A DNA stretch of 64,000 nucleotides. Origin: Thermodesulfobium sp. 4217-1 (GTDB lineage Bacteria > Thermodesulfobiota > Thermodesulfobiia > Thermodesulfobiales > Thermodesulfobiaceae). The notes under the pieces were generated by a model. It had not been told where the DNA came from and ran no database searches. It saw nothing but the letters and a program-made list of their open reading frames with translations. The stretch lies in contig NZ_JBAGBW010000009.1 of NCBI RefSeq assembly GCF_039822205.1, positions 7,998-71,997 of the forward strand. The letters run 5' to 3'. This document shows positions 26,259 through 35,770 of the stretch, one piece after another (positions within the stretch are counted from its first letter, which is position 1; the number at the start of each line of letters is the position of its first letter). The position numbers and the translations under genes were made by a program.

Positions 26259-27217
26259 TTTCTCACTTACTGAGCACGAAGAATTTAGAATTAAACGAAG
26301 CTTTGGAAATATTTGATAATGCAAGAAAATTTTTGGAGGTTTTAGATAGGCCTACAAAAAAGGTACCAATTCTTAAAGGCAAACTTATTTTAACTGTTTT
26401 TTTTGAGCCCAGCACGAGGACGAGAACATCTTTTGAAATTGCTGGCAAAACTCTTGGCGCAGATGTTGTGAACCTTTCTATCTCTCAAAGCTCAACCAAA
26501 AAAGGTGAAACCATCAAGGATACCTGTTTGACGCTCAATGCTATGAAGCCAGATTGCATTGTTATAAGACATTCTGTTTCTAAAATTCCTGATTATATTA
26601 CGAATTTTACTTCAGCAAAAATAGTTAACGCTGGAGATGGTTCCAATGAGCATCCTTCACAGGCATTACTTGATGCATTTACTTTACTACAACATTTTGG
26701 AGATCTTTCTGGCAAGAAAATTTTAATTTTGGGAGACGTTTTAAATAGCAGAGTTGCAAGATCAAACATATGGCTTTTGAAAAAATTTGGTGCTAAGGTA
26801 TCACTTTGCGGTCCCTCCACACTTGTTAGGGAAGAATTTGAAAAAGAATGGGATGTGGATGTGTATTGGGATTTAGATGAGGCTATTAACGACGCTGATG
26901 CAATTATAGTCCTTAGAATTCAGCTTGAAAGGGCTGCGAGTGCATGGATTCCCAGCACAAGGGAATATTCAATCTTTTATGGCTTAAATACCAAAAGACT
27001 TGTGAACAATAATAAGGTTTTAATTATGCACCCTGGACCTATGAATAGAGGCCTTGAGATTTCATCTGAAGTTGCAGATAGCGATAATGCCCTTATTAGG
27101 AAGCAGGTAACAAATGGTTTGGCAATAAGAATGTCTATCTTTTACCACTTATTGGGACACAAAGTTGACAATATCGGTGAGCATTTAGATAAGAATACCG
27201 AGCAGCGAGGTTATTAA
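26255..27217 (+). CDS. pyrB: Aspartate carbamoyltransferase, catalytic subunit
   Basis: Joins carbamoyl phosphate and aspartate, the first committed step of pyrimidine synthesis. Carbamoyl-phosphate motif FFEPSTRTRTSFE and the aspartate-side HPGPMNRG are intact. Length 320 is standard. GTG start overlaps the pyrR stop (GTGA). No pyrI regulatory chain is present, as in Bacillus, so feedback control is probably not allosteric through PyrI. Confidence 0.96.
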   Translation: MISHLLSTKNLELNEALEIFDNARKFLEVLDRPTKKVPILKGKLILTVFFEPSTRTRTSFEIAGKTLGADVVNLSISQSSTKKGETIKDTCLTLNAMKPDCIVIRHSVSKIPDYITNFTSAKIVNAGDGSNEHPSQALLDAFTLLQHFGDLSGKKILILGDVLNSRVARSNIWLLKKFGAKVSLCGPSTLVREEFEKEWDVDVYWDLDEAINDADAIIVLRIQLERAASAWIPSTREYSIFYGLNTKRLVNNNKVLIMHPGPMNRGLEISSEVADSDNALIRKQVTNGLAIRMSIFYHLLGHKVDNIGEHLDKNTEQRGY

Positions 27218-28522
27218 ATGGATAAAATATTGTTTAAAAATATTTTAGTATATTTTTCAGATCTAAGTTCAAAAAGGATTAATTTTTATCTTGATTCATC
27301 TGGCAATGTAAATTTTTTAGATTCATTTGATATGTCTGATTATAAAGAAGTTGTAGATGGCGAAGATTTCGTCGTGATGCCTCTCTTGACTGATGTGCAC
27401 ACTCATATGAGAGTTCCCGGTCAAGAAGAGAAGGAAGATATTACCTCTGGCTCAAGAGCTGCAGCAAGGGGAGGAATTGGCCAGATATTTACAATGCCAA
27501 ACACAAAACCTGTTGTGGATAACGCATATCTTGTTGATTACTTAGTGAGCAACATTGATAAAAATTCAAGTATGAAAATTTATCCTGTGGGAGCTGTTTC
27601 AAAGAACCAAGCAGGCGAGGAGCTCTCTCCCCTTTTGGAGATGAAAAGGAGCGGTGCAATAGCTTTTTCTGATGACGGAAGGCCAATTACGACAAATATT
27701 CTAAGAAAAGCGTTAATTTACACTAAGACTTTCGATGGGGTAATTATAGATCATCCTGAAGATGCTGTTTTGAGCGATGGAGGATTGATTCATGAAGGTA
27801 GGCTTTCTAGGGCTTATGGGATTAAATCAATTCCATACACATCAGAAGAGGTCTGTGTGGCAAGAGATGTCGCTTTGGCAAGAGAGACAAGGTCTAGATT
27901 GCACCTTGCTCATCTGTCTACAAGGCACTCCTTAAAATATATTGAGATTGCTAAAGAAGAGGATTTAAATGTTACTTCTGAAGTTACTGTGAACCACCTG
28001 ATATTTAATTGTGAAAATATTTCTATTTTCGATACCAAGTTTAAAGTAAATCCTCCTTTTAGAGAAGAAGAGGATATGTATGAACTTTTCAATGCTTTAA
28101 AAAATGGAATTATTGATATAATTTGTACCGACCATGCTCCGCATACGCTGGAGGAGAAAGAGCTCGACTATAGTCAAGCCCCATTTGGCACTCCTGGCTT
28201 GGAGACTGTTTTTGCTGCTTTGTATACACATTTTGTTATGAGCAATAAATGCGGTTTAGAAGACATAATAAAATGGATGGTAGTAAACCCATCTAAAGTA
28301 TTTTCTATTCCAGTTTTGGAATTACAAAATAATTCTAAAGCTAATTTTTTTATTTTTAAAAAGAATGAAGAATTTTTGGTGGAACCTGAAATGTTTTTTT
28401 CAAAGTGTAAGCTCTCTTTATTTTTAGATAAAAAACTATTTGGTTTTCCCCTTGCTACTTTTTACAATGGGAAAGTGATTTATAAAGATAATAACTTTTT
28501 ACAGACTGTTAAAGAAATATAA
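27218..28522 (+). CDS. pyrC: Dihydroorotase
   Basis: Closes carbamoyl aspartate to dihydroorotate. A 434-residue class I amidohydrolase with zinc motif DVHTHMRVPGQEEKEDI, MPNTKPVVD, AHLSTRHS, and the active-site segment TDHAPH. ATG immediately follows the pyrB stop codon. The position after pyrB is as in Bacillus-type pyr operons. Confidence 0.95.
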   Translation: MDKILFKNILVYFSDLSSKRINFYLDSSGNVNFLDSFDMSDYKEVVDGEDFVVMPLLTDVHTHMRVPGQEEKEDITSGSRAAARGGIGQIFTMPNTKPVVDNAYLVDYLVSNIDKNSSMKIYPVGAVSKNQAGEELSPLLEMKRSGAIAFSDDGRPITTNILRKALIYTKTFDGVIIDHPEDAVLSDGGLIHEGRLSRAYGIKSIPYTSEEVCVARDVALARETRSRLHLAHLSTRHSLKYIEIAKEEDLNVTSEVTVNHLIFNCENISIFDTKFKVNPPFREEEDMYELFNALKNGIIDIICTDHAPHTLEEKELDYSQAPFGTPGLETVFAALYTHFVMSNKCGLEDIIKWMVVNPSKVFSIPVLELQNNSKANFFIFKKNEEFLVEPEMFFSKCKLSLFLDKKLFGFPLATFYNGKVIYKDNNFLQTVKEI

Positions 28523-28575
28523 AAGTTAAATTTTTATTCTTGAGTTAACATTAAAGGAAAGGACGTGTTTTTCAT

Positions 28576-29691
28576 TTGAACTTTAAAAAAGCTATGCTTT
28601 TATTGGAAGATAAAAGTTTATTTATTGGACGATCTTTTGGCGCAGAAGGGGAAGTCTTAGGAGAAGTAGTTTTTAATACCAGCATGAGCGGATATCAAGA
28701 AATTCTGACCGATCCATCATATTGTGGGCAGATTGTAACCATGACTTATCCTTTAATAGGGAACTATGGAGTAAACAGCGAAGACGTTGAAAGCTTCAAG
28801 CCCTTTGTCAAAGGCTTTATAGTTAGAGACTACAAGGACAGAACGTCTAATTGGAGGGCACAAGAAACCCTTGGCTCATATCTTAGTAAGAATAATATTG
28901 TGGGTATAGATAACATCGATACAAGGTTTCTTACAAGGAAGCTAAGGACTAGAGGGGCCTTAAATGGAATCATATCCACAGTCGATCTCGATCCTGAATC
29001 TCTATATGAGAAAATTAAGCGTTTGCCATCTATGGAGGGCCTCGATCTTGTCAAAGACGTCACGCCTAAGGAAAAATATACGTGGACTGATAAGGATATC
29101 TGGGTTAATGAAAGATTTAAGCCAGAGGGAGAATTTAATGTCGCAGTTGTCGATTACGGTGTAAAGTGGAATATTCTTAGGATACTAACTGCTTTGGGTT
29201 GCAAATTAACAATATTTTCAGCTTATAGCAGCGCAGAGGAAATTATGTCTATAAAGCCAGACGGCGTGTTTCTTTCTAATGGTCCTGGCGATCCTGCTGC
29301 AGTAGAATATGCAATCAAGCCTTTAAAAGATCTTTTTGGTAAGGTTCCGATTTTTGGAATCTGTTTAGGCCATCAGTTAATGGGTATTGCTTCAGGCGCT
29401 AAGACTTTCAAGTTGAAATTTGGCCACCATGGAGCCAACCATCCTGTAAAGAGGCTTGAGACTGGTGATGTTGAGATTACTTCTCAAAACCACGGATTTG
29501 CTATTGATCCAGAATCGATTGATAAATCCAATTGGGAAGTTACTCATATAAACTTAAATGACAAAACAGTTGAAGGCATAATGCACAAAAAATTGCCAAT
29601 TTTTTCTGTCCAATATCATCCAGAGGCGAGTCCTGGACCTCACGATTCTGGCTATTTATTTAAAAAATTTTGTGAATTGATGAAGAAATAA
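28576..29691 (+). CDS. carA: Carbamoyl-phosphate synthase small (glutaminase) subunit
   Basis: Releases ammonia from glutamine and channels it to CarB. The N-terminal CarA domain (GEVVFNTSMSGYQEILTDPSY) is followed by a class I glutamine amidotransferase domain with nucleophile cysteine in GICLGHQ and the His-Glu pair in YHPEASPGP. Length 371 is standard. The TTG start lies 12 bases after AAGGA, longer than usual; the same AAGGACGTG nonamer precedes carB. Confidence 0.95.
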   Translation: MNFKKAMLLLEDKSLFIGRSFGAEGEVLGEVVFNTSMSGYQEILTDPSYCGQIVTMTYPLIGNYGVNSEDVESFKPFVKGFIVRDYKDRTSNWRAQETLGSYLSKNNIVGIDNIDTRFLTRKLRTRGALNGIISTVDLDPESLYEKIKRLPSMEGLDLVKDVTPKEKYTWTDKDIWVNERFKPEGEFNVAVVDYGVKWNILRILTALGCKLTIFSAYSSAEEIMSIKPDGVFLSNGPGDPAAVEYAIKPLKDLFGKVPIFGICLGHQLMGIASGAKTFKLKFGHHGANHPVKRLETGDVEITSQNHGFAIDPESIDKSNWEVTHINLNDKTVEGIMHKKLPIFSVQYHPEASPGPHDSGYLFKKFCELMKK

Positions 29692-29747
29692 GTAAGTGAA
29701 AATTTAATACTTAATAAAAATATTATAAATTAAGGACGTGATAAGAC

Positions 29748-32700
29748 TTGCCTAAGAGAACAGATATAAAAAAGATTCTTATAATAGGTTCTGGACCTAT
29801 AGTGATAGGTCAAGCATGCGAGTTTGACTATTCTGGTACTCAGGCTATAAAAGCTTTAAGGCAGGAAGGATATGAAGTAGTTCTAGTAAACTCAAATCCT
29901 GCTACAATTATGACCGATCCAGAAATGGCCGATCACACTTATATTGAACCCATAACCCCACAAATTGTAACCAAGGTTATACAAAAAGAAAAGCCAGATG
30001 CAATATTGCCTACCTTGGGGGGACAGACTGCCCTCAATGTTGCGGTAAACCTGGCAGAAGCAGGAATATTAGAAAAATATAATGTCGAGATGCTGGGCGT
30101 GAATGTTGGCGCAATTAAGAAGGGCGAAGATAGACTTTTATTCAGAGAAACTATGAAAGAAATTGGTGTGGATCTGCCTAAAAGCGGAGTGGCACACAGT
30201 ATAAACGAAGCAGAAAAAATTGCTTTTGAACTCGGTTTTCCATTGATAATAAGGCCATCTTTTACGTTGGGCGGAACAGGTGGGGGCATTGCTTATAACT
30301 TTGACGATCTAATGGCTCACGTAGCTAATGGATTGGATCTTAGTATGATTCATCAGGTTCTGATTGAAGAGTCTGTCCTTAATTGGAAAGAGTTTGAATT
30401 AGAGGTAATGAGGGACAAAAAGGACAATGTAGTTATAATATGTTCTATTGAAAACCTGGATCCTATGGGCGTTCATACAGGGGACAGCATTACCGTAGCC
30501 CCAATCCAAACCTTAACCGATAAAGAGTATCAAATCCTAAGAGATATGTCTATCAAGATCATTAGAAAAATTGGTGTGGATACGGGCGGATCAAACATTC
30601 AGTTTGCGATGAACCCAAACGACGGTCGCATTGTAATTATTGAGATGAATCCACGTGTTTCAAGGAGCTCTGCGCTTGCATCAAAGGCTACAGGATTCCC
30701 AATTGCAAAAATTGCTGCCCTTCTTGCTGTGGGGTACAGCCTTGATGAAATTACAAATGACATTACAAAGAAGACTCCAGCATCTTTTGAGCCAACATTA
30801 GACTATGTGGTAGTAAAGATACCCAGATGGGATTTCGAAAAATTTCATGGAACCTCAAGGGTATTGGATACCCAGATGAAGTCTGTGGGCGAGGCTATGG
30901 CAATTGGAAGAAATTTCAAAGAAGCTTTTCAAAAGGCTATCCGATCCCTTGAAAACGGCAGAAAAGGATTCGGATTCGACGGCAAGGATGCTGACCTTGC
31001 AAAATTGACAAAGGATGAACTTATAGAAGAAATTAGAACCCCTAAAGACAATAGGATTTTTATAATTCACAGGCTATTGGAAATGGGTTTAGGTGTTGAC
31101 GAGCTAAATAAACTAACTGGAATAGATAAGTGGTTTTTAAAAGAACTTGAAGAAATTGTCTTAACAGGAAAAGAATTTATGAATAAGGATCTATACTCTG
31201 TTGAAAAAGATAGCCTGGCTAATTTAAAAAGAGATGGTTTTTCAGATTTTCAGATAGCTTTTCTAACAGGATCAAACGAACAAGAGGTTTCAAAATATAG
31301 AAAAGATCTCGAAATTGTTCCAGTATATAAGACGGTTGATACATGTTCTGCTGAGTTTGAATCCTTTACTCCATATCATTATTCTACTTATGATCAGGAG
31401 AACGAACTGGTTCCTTTTGAGGACAAAGAGTCTGTAGTTATTTTAGGGGCTGGCCCAAATAGAATTGGACAGGGTATCGAATTTGATTATTGTTGTGTTC
31501 ATGCAGTTGGCTCTTCCAAAGATTTGGGCAAGGCTGCAATAATGGTAAACTGTAACCCCGAAACTGTTTCTACTGATTATGATACCTCCGATCAGCTTTT
31601 ATTTGAGCCTTTAACGTTTGAAGACGTTATGAATATTATTGAAAGAATAAAACCCTTAGGGACATTAATACAGTTTGGCGGTCAGACACCCTTGAAGCTT
31701 GCTAAATCATTTGAGAAACTTGGTGTTCCAATTCTTGGGACATCTCCAGAGGCTATTGATATGGCAGAAGATAGGGAGCGATTTGATGCCTTTTTAGAGA
31801 GCTTAAAAATATTTAGACCTGCTGCAGGCATTGCAAAGTCGTCAGGTGAGGCGCTAAAAGTTGCAAGGGGTCTTGGCTATCCAGTATTGGTCAGACCGTC
31901 ATATGTTTTGGGCGGCAGGGCTATGGAGATTGTTTATGATGATAATGATTTACTCGAGTATATCAAAAAAGCAGTTGAGGTTTCTGAAGCTAAGCCCGTT
32001 TTAATTGACAGATTTTTGGAAGATGCAATAGAAATAGATGTCGATGCGCTCTGTGATGGAGAAGAGGTATTTATAGGCGGAATAATGGAACATATTGAAG
32101 AGGCAGGCATTCATTCAGGAGATTCTGCTTGCGTGCTGCCATCATTTAGCTTGACTAAGGAAGAGGTATCTGAACTATCTAGGATTACAAGAGAGATTGC
32201 TTTAAAGTTGGGGGTAAGAGGTTTAATAAACATTCAGTTTGCCATCAGAGATAGAATTTATGTATTAGAGGTAAACCCAAGGGCATCAAGGACAGTCCCG
32301 TTTGTAAGCAAGACTATAGGTATCCCGCTGGCTAAGCTGGCAACAAAAATATCGCTCGGGAAAAAGATAAAAGACTTTAATATCAAAGAAAGATTAGATC
32401 TCCCATATATTGCGGTAAAAGAAGCTGTATTGCCATTTGGAAGATTTTCAGGAGTTGACACTATCTTGGGACCAGAGATGAAGTCTACTGGTGAAGTGAT
32501 GGGAATTGATTTTGAATTCGGAAAGGCTTATGCAAAAGCTCAACTTGCTGCTGGTGAAGAGCTGCCTCTTAGGGGGAATGTTTTTGTGAGCGTTTCAAAC
32601 AAGCATAAGAGAAACATCGTATTTATAGTAAAAAGCCTTGTAAATATGGGCTTCAACATATATGCTACACAGGGAACTGCTAAGGTTCTAAAATTTAACG

Positions 32701-32984
32701 GGATAAAGGTTAATGAAGTAAAAAAAGCAAGCGAAGACGGTCATACAATTCTTGATATGGTTAAGGATAACGAAATCCAGCTCATAATAAATACACCATC
32801 TGGTAAGGGTGCAAGAAAAGATGACTATAAGATAAGAAGGATGGCTCTCTTGCATCATGTGCCGACCATTACAACCATTGCTGGAGCTGCTGCAACAGTG
32901 AACGCCATTGAGGCTCTGAAGAGTTCTGAAATAGAGGTAAGGTCTATACAGGATTTCTATAAAATTTTGAATAAACAGCTTTAA
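29748..32984 (+). CDS. carB: Carbamoyl-phosphate synthase large subunit
   Basis: Makes carbamoyl phosphate from bicarbonate, ammonia and two ATP, for pyrimidine and arginine synthesis. The full two-fold form of 1078 residues is present. Each half has a biotin-carboxylase-like start ([36 protein letters not shown]) and an ATP-grasp domain ([26 protein letters not shown]). A C-terminal MGS-type domain follows from about residue 935 (ATQGTAKVL), the usual site for UMP/ornithine/IMP control. TTG start, weak AAGGA 11 bases upstream. Last gene of the pyr run. Confidence 0.97.
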   Translation: MPKRTDIKKILIIGSGPIVIGQACEFDYSGTQAIKALRQEGYEVVLVNSNPATIMTDPEMADHTYIEPITPQIVTKVIQKEKPDAILPTLGGQTALNVAVNLAEAGILEKYNVEMLGVNVGAIKKGEDRLLFRETMKEIGVDLPKSGVAHSINEAEKIAFELGFPLIIRPSFTLGGTGGGIAYNFDDLMAHVANGLDLSMIHQVLIEESVLNWKEFELEVMRDKKDNVVIICSIENLDPMGVHTGDSITVAPIQTLTDKEYQILRDMSIKIIRKIGVDTGGSNIQFAMNPNDGRIVIIEMNPRVSRSSALASKATGFPIAKIAALLAVGYSLDEITNDITKKTPASFEPTLDYVVVKIPRWDFEKFHGTSRVLDTQMKSVGEAMAIGRNFKEAFQKAIRSLENGRKGFGFDGKDADLAKLTKDELIEEIRTPKDNRIFIIHRLLEMGLGVDELNKLTGIDKWFLKELEEIVLTGKEFMNKDLYSVEKDSLANLKRDGFSDFQIAFLTGSNEQEVSKYRKDLEIVPVYKTVDTCSAEFESFTPYHYSTYDQENELVPFEDKESVVILGAGPNRIGQGIEFDYCCVHAVGSSKDLGKAAIMVNCNPETVSTDYDTSDQLLFEPLTFEDVMNIIERIKPLGTLIQFGGQTPLKLAKSFEKLGVPILGTSPEAIDMAEDRERFDAFLESLKIFRPAAGIAKSSGEALKVARGLGYPVLVRPSYVLGGRAMEIVYDDNDLLEYIKKAVEVSEAKPVLIDRFLEDAIEIDVDALCDGEEVFIGGIMEHIEEAGIHSGDSACVLPSFSLTKEEVSELSRITREIALKLGVRGLINIQFAIRDRIYVLEVNPRASRTVPFVSKTIGIPLAKLATKISLGKKIKDFNIKERLDLPYIAVKEAVLPFGRFSGVDTILGPEMKSTGEVMGIDFEFGKAYAKAQLAAGEELPLRGNVFVSVSNKHKRNIVFIVKSLVNMGFNIYATQGTAKVLKFNGIKVNEVKKASEDGHTILDMVKDNEIQLIINTPSGKGARKDDYKIRRMALLHHVPTITTIAGAAATVNAIEALKSSEIEVRSIQDFYKILNKQL

Positions 32985-33087
32985 GTTAAAGAGGATTAAA
33001 AGTAAGATTTATTGTTTCTTAGATTTAAAATTTGAGGTGTCAGTTGAAAAATATTTTATTTTGGCAAAATTCTTTTTAATATTTTTC

Positions 33088-33116
33088 TTGACTTTATTCG
33101 AATATTTCATTACAAT
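33088..33116 (+). promoter_or_regulatory. Sigma-70 promoter for tRNA-Met and tilS operon
   Basis: TTGACT (33088-33093) and TACAAT (33111-33116) are exactly 17 bases apart, 16 bases before the tRNA. The rest of the 148-base gap after carB is AT-rich with no credible gene. Confidence 0.7.
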
Positions 33117-33132
33117 AATTCTGCTTTTATGT

Positions 33133-33207
33133 GGCGGCGTAGCTCAGAGGCAGAGCAAGCGGTTCATACCCGCTGTGTCAGTGGTTCAAATCCACTCGCC
33201 GCTACCA
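33133..33207 (+). tRNA. tRNA-Met (anticodon CAT), elongator type
   Basis: A 75-base cloverleaf with encoded CCA. Acceptor GGCGGCG pairs with CGCCGCT; the anticodon stem-loop GCGG-TTCATAC-CCGC carries CAT at 33165-33167. The acceptor, anticodon arm and GCTACCA end are close to the Bacillus elongator tRNA-Met as I remember it. The C1-A72-type mismatch of initiator tRNA is absent. A tRNA-Ile2, whose C34 would become lysidine, is the alternative. Confidence 0.85.
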
Positions 33208-33214
33208 TTCTTTT

Positions 33215-34528
33215 ATGTCTATTAATTCTGAAATAAAAGACCTTGTGTTTCACGTTGACGAAATAATTAAAAAGAGTAGCGTTGATCTTCTTAATCCCTG
33301 TATTGCCATATCAGGCGGAGCAGATTCAGTCTTGTTGGCGTTTGTGTTATCAGAATTAAAAATTAAAAGAAACTTTATATTGCTGCATTTCGATCATGGT
33401 TGGAGAAAAGAGGATCTCGTTTTTGAAAGAGATTTGATTGCTAATTATGCTGAAAGGTACAGCTTCAGAGTTATTTTCGGATCTTCAAAGGCTCCCGAAA
33501 AAAAAGATGAAGACGAGGCAAGAAAAAATAGGTTCAAGTTTTTTGCTAATACAATGAGTAAAATAGATTCAAATGTTTTATTCACGGGTCACAATCTAAA
33601 TGATAGGTTTGAAACTTTTTTGTGGAATATTTGCCGCGGAACAGGGCTAAGTGGAATGCTTTCTCCCAAAGAGGTAAGAAAGAATAAAAATTTTGCTATT
33701 TTTAGTCCTCTAATTCACGTTAGAAGAGAAAAGATTAGAGTTTTTTGTGAACATTTGGGACTGCATTATATATCTGATCCTTACAATGAAGATACTAATT
33801 ATAAAAGAGTCTTTATCAGGAAAGAAGTATCGCCGAGAATAGAAAACATTTGGCAAAATTCTTTGGATCATTTTGACACGTTTATTAAATTGGCAGAAGA
33901 TGAAAACGCTTATCTTGATAGGGTTACTGATGAAATTTATGCCGATGTTGTAATTAAATTGCCCTGGGCCAATATCATATATATTAAAGAGTTATTTAAC
34001 TTTGACGTTGCTTTAATAAGAAGAGTTATTATAAAATTTTTAAATTCATTAAATGTTCCCTATGGCTTTAAAGAAATTGAATTACTTTATAAATATTTGG
34101 CAAATAACTCACATATCTCTCTTTCTTCATTTAAAGATAATGGTATCTATAGAAACGAAAATATTTTCTCTATATATGATTTACATTTTTCAAAAGGGTA
34201 TTCTGATGACAAGATTCCAGATGATTTGGGAATCACAATTTCAAAGCCATTAGAAACTAAAATTGATTTGCAGATTAGGTTTTTTAGGAGTTCTGATTAT
34301 CTCGTTTTGAACGGCAAGAAAGTATATCTTTATAGCTTTTTTAATAATAGAAATCAATATTTCTATAAATTTATGCCAATGGTTTTCTATAAAAATATTC
34401 TTAGGTGGTCACCGTTTGTTTATTTTGATGAAAACTTTTTTAAGTCTTATAATATTGAAATTGTTTATGATAAGTTTTTAGAGAAGTTGAAATTAACATG
34501 GAGGCGCAATGACAGGAACTATAATTAA
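33215..34528 (+). CDS. tilS: tRNA(Ile)-lysidine synthase
   Basis: Modifies C34 of tRNA-Ile(CAT) to lysidine so that it reads AUA. The PP-loop SGGADS is at residues 33-38, followed by HFDHGWR and TGHNLNDRFETFLWNICRG. Length 437. The ATG lies only seven bases after the 3' end of tRNA-Met and has no Shine-Dalgarno, so after tRNA processing the message would be almost leaderless. It overlaps the next gene by 20 bases. The tilS-hpt-ftsH order is that of Firmicutes, here with an extra gene inside. Confidence 0.93.
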   Translation: MSINSEIKDLVFHVDEIIKKSSVDLLNPCIAISGGADSVLLAFVLSELKIKRNFILLHFDHGWRKEDLVFERDLIANYAERYSFRVIFGSSKAPEKKDEDEARKNRFKFFANTMSKIDSNVLFTGHNLNDRFETFLWNICRGTGLSGMLSPKEVRKNKNFAIFSPLIHVRREKIRVFCEHLGLHYISDPYNEDTNYKRVFIRKEVSPRIENIWQNSLDHFDTFIKLAEDENAYLDRVTDEIYADVVIKLPWANIIYIKELFNFDVALIRRVIIKFLNSLNVPYGFKEIELLYKYLANNSHISLSSFKDNGIYRNENIFSIYDLHFSKGYSDDKIPDDLGITISKPLETKIDLQIRFFRSSDYLVLNGKKVYLYSFFNNRNQYFYKFMPMVFYKNILRWSPFVYFDENFFKSYNIEIVYDKFLEKLKLTWRRNDRNYN

Positions 34529-35189
34529 TGCTTGTTCTGTAATAGTTGGAAGCACTATGGGCTTATTTATGGGCTCTCGTTTAGCCGAAAGACATAAGAA
34601 TATTGTAATTAACGCCATTGCTTTGGTTACACTTCTTATAGGTTTGAAACTTTCTCTTGAGGTCAAGAGCATCTTCTGGGTTCTTCTCTCTATGATCTTG
34701 GGGGGATTGGTAGGAGAATTTATAGCGCTTGACGCATTGATTGAGAGGCTGAATAGCCATTTAAACAACAAGCTAAATAAAGGTGATGTTGTAAATGCTT
34801 TTATGAGCGCGAGCTTATTGTTTTGCATTGGCCCAATGAGTATTCTGGGATCTTTTCAAGATGGGCTAAAAGGTGATTACTCAATTTTATTGCTAAAATC
34901 TGCACTTGATGGAGTATCTTCAATATTCCTTGCTTCTTCTTTGGGTATTGGAGTTTTTTTCTCATTTATTACCATACTTGTTTATCAGGGATCCTTAACC
35001 TTTTTTGCAAGCTCATTTTCATCTTTGTTTAGCAATCAATTTATTGCGGATAATTTTTATGCAACTGGCGGAGTTATGCTGATTGGCATTGGCTTCAATT
35101 TATTGGGTTTAACGAAGATTAAGACGATAAATTATGTTTTTGCTTTAATTTTTGTAATTATTTTTTCAAAATTTGGAGGAATATTGTGA
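34509..35189 (+). CDS. DUF554 family membrane protein (YdfK-like)
   Basis: A polytopic membrane protein of 226 residues with about six or seven hydrophobic helices. Family features are the N-terminal GTIINACSVIVGSTMGL, the GGLVGEF loop and the CIGPMSILGSFQDGL segment. The biochemical role of DUF554 is not known to me. It starts inside tilS with GGAGG upstream of the ATG, and its TGA overlaps the GTG start of hpt, so it is tightly embedded in this operon rather than a random insertion. Confidence 0.85.
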   Translation: MTGTIINACSVIVGSTMGLFMGSRLAERHKNIVINAIALVTLLIGLKLSLEVKSIFWVLLSMILGGLVGEFIALDALIERLNSHLNNKLNKGDVVNAFMSASLLFCIGPMSILGSFQDGLKGDYSILLLKSALDGVSSIFLASSLGIGVFFSFITILVYQGSLTFFASSFSSLFSNQFIADNFYATGGVMLIGIGFNLLGLTKIKTINYVFALIFVIIFSKFGGIL

Positions 35190-35716
35190 AAGAACACGAA
35201 CTTAGGATATTAATTAACAGGGATGAGATTGGAAAGACAATTGATGCTTTGGCTAAAAAAATTGACGCTGATTATTCTGGCAAAAAAATTTTGTTAGTTG
35301 GAGTCTTAAAAGGAGCGGCATTCTTTCTTGTGGATTTGGCAAGGGCAATATCCTTGCCTTTGGAAATAGATTTTGTAGAAGTGTCAAGCTATGGGAATGA
35401 GACCGAGAGTTCTGGCGAGATCAAGCTGATCAAAGATATTAAAAGGGATCTGTCTGATTATCATGTTCTAATAGTAGAAGACATATTGGATTCTGGACTC
35501 ACCTTGCAATACCTAAGCAACTTTTTTAAGATGAAGAATCCATTAAGCGTTAAATCTATTGTGTTGTTTTATAAAAATAAATCTGATAATAAAAAGAGAT
35601 CGTCTGTTGATTATGTCGGATTAAACATTCCTGATGACTTTGTAGTAGGCTATGGTTTGGATTATGCTGAAAAATATCGTAACTTGAAAGACCTCTATAT
35701 AGTTTCTTTTGTTTGA
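35186..35716 (+). CDS. hpt: Hypoxanthine phosphoribosyltransferase
   Basis: Salvages hypoxanthine (and guanine) to nucleotides with PRPP. PRPP motif VEDILDSGLTL and the N-terminal LVGVLKGAAFFLVDL are as in bacterial HPRT; length 176 is typical. GTG start overlaps the DUF554 stop (GTGA). The ftsH promoter begins inside its last codons. Confidence 0.94.
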   Translation: MKEHELRILINRDEIGKTIDALAKKIDADYSGKKILLVGVLKGAAFFLVDLARAISLPLEIDFVEVSSYGNETESSGEIKLIKDIKRDLSDYHVLIVEDILDSGLTLQYLSNFFKMKNPLSVKSIVLFYKNKSDNKKRSSVDYVGLNIPDDFVVGYGLDYAEKYRNLKDLYIVSFV

Positions 35717-35742
35717 CACTTACATATAAAAAAAGATACAAT
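35713..35742 (+). promoter_or_regulatory. Sigma-70 promoter for ftsH
   Basis: A perfect TTGACA (35713-35718, overlapping the hpt stop codon) and TACAAT (35737-35742) are 18 bases apart, about 28 bases before the ftsH ATG. It gives ftsH its own promoter within the tilS-hpt-ftsH cluster. Confidence 0.75.
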
Positions 35743-35770
35743 GTTTAATCAATATTTTTAAAAAGGGGAT

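Noticed and set aside
33133-33207. tRNA-Ile2 (lysidine) rather than tRNA-Met
   Set aside because: The adjacency to tilS is tempting, but acceptor, anticodon arm and the GCTACCA end fit elongator tRNA-Met better. A covariance search would settle it.
33037-33225. A 62-codon hydrophobic frame before tilS
   Set aside because: It runs through the promoter and the whole tRNA-Met gene, and its C-terminal half is the translated tRNA.
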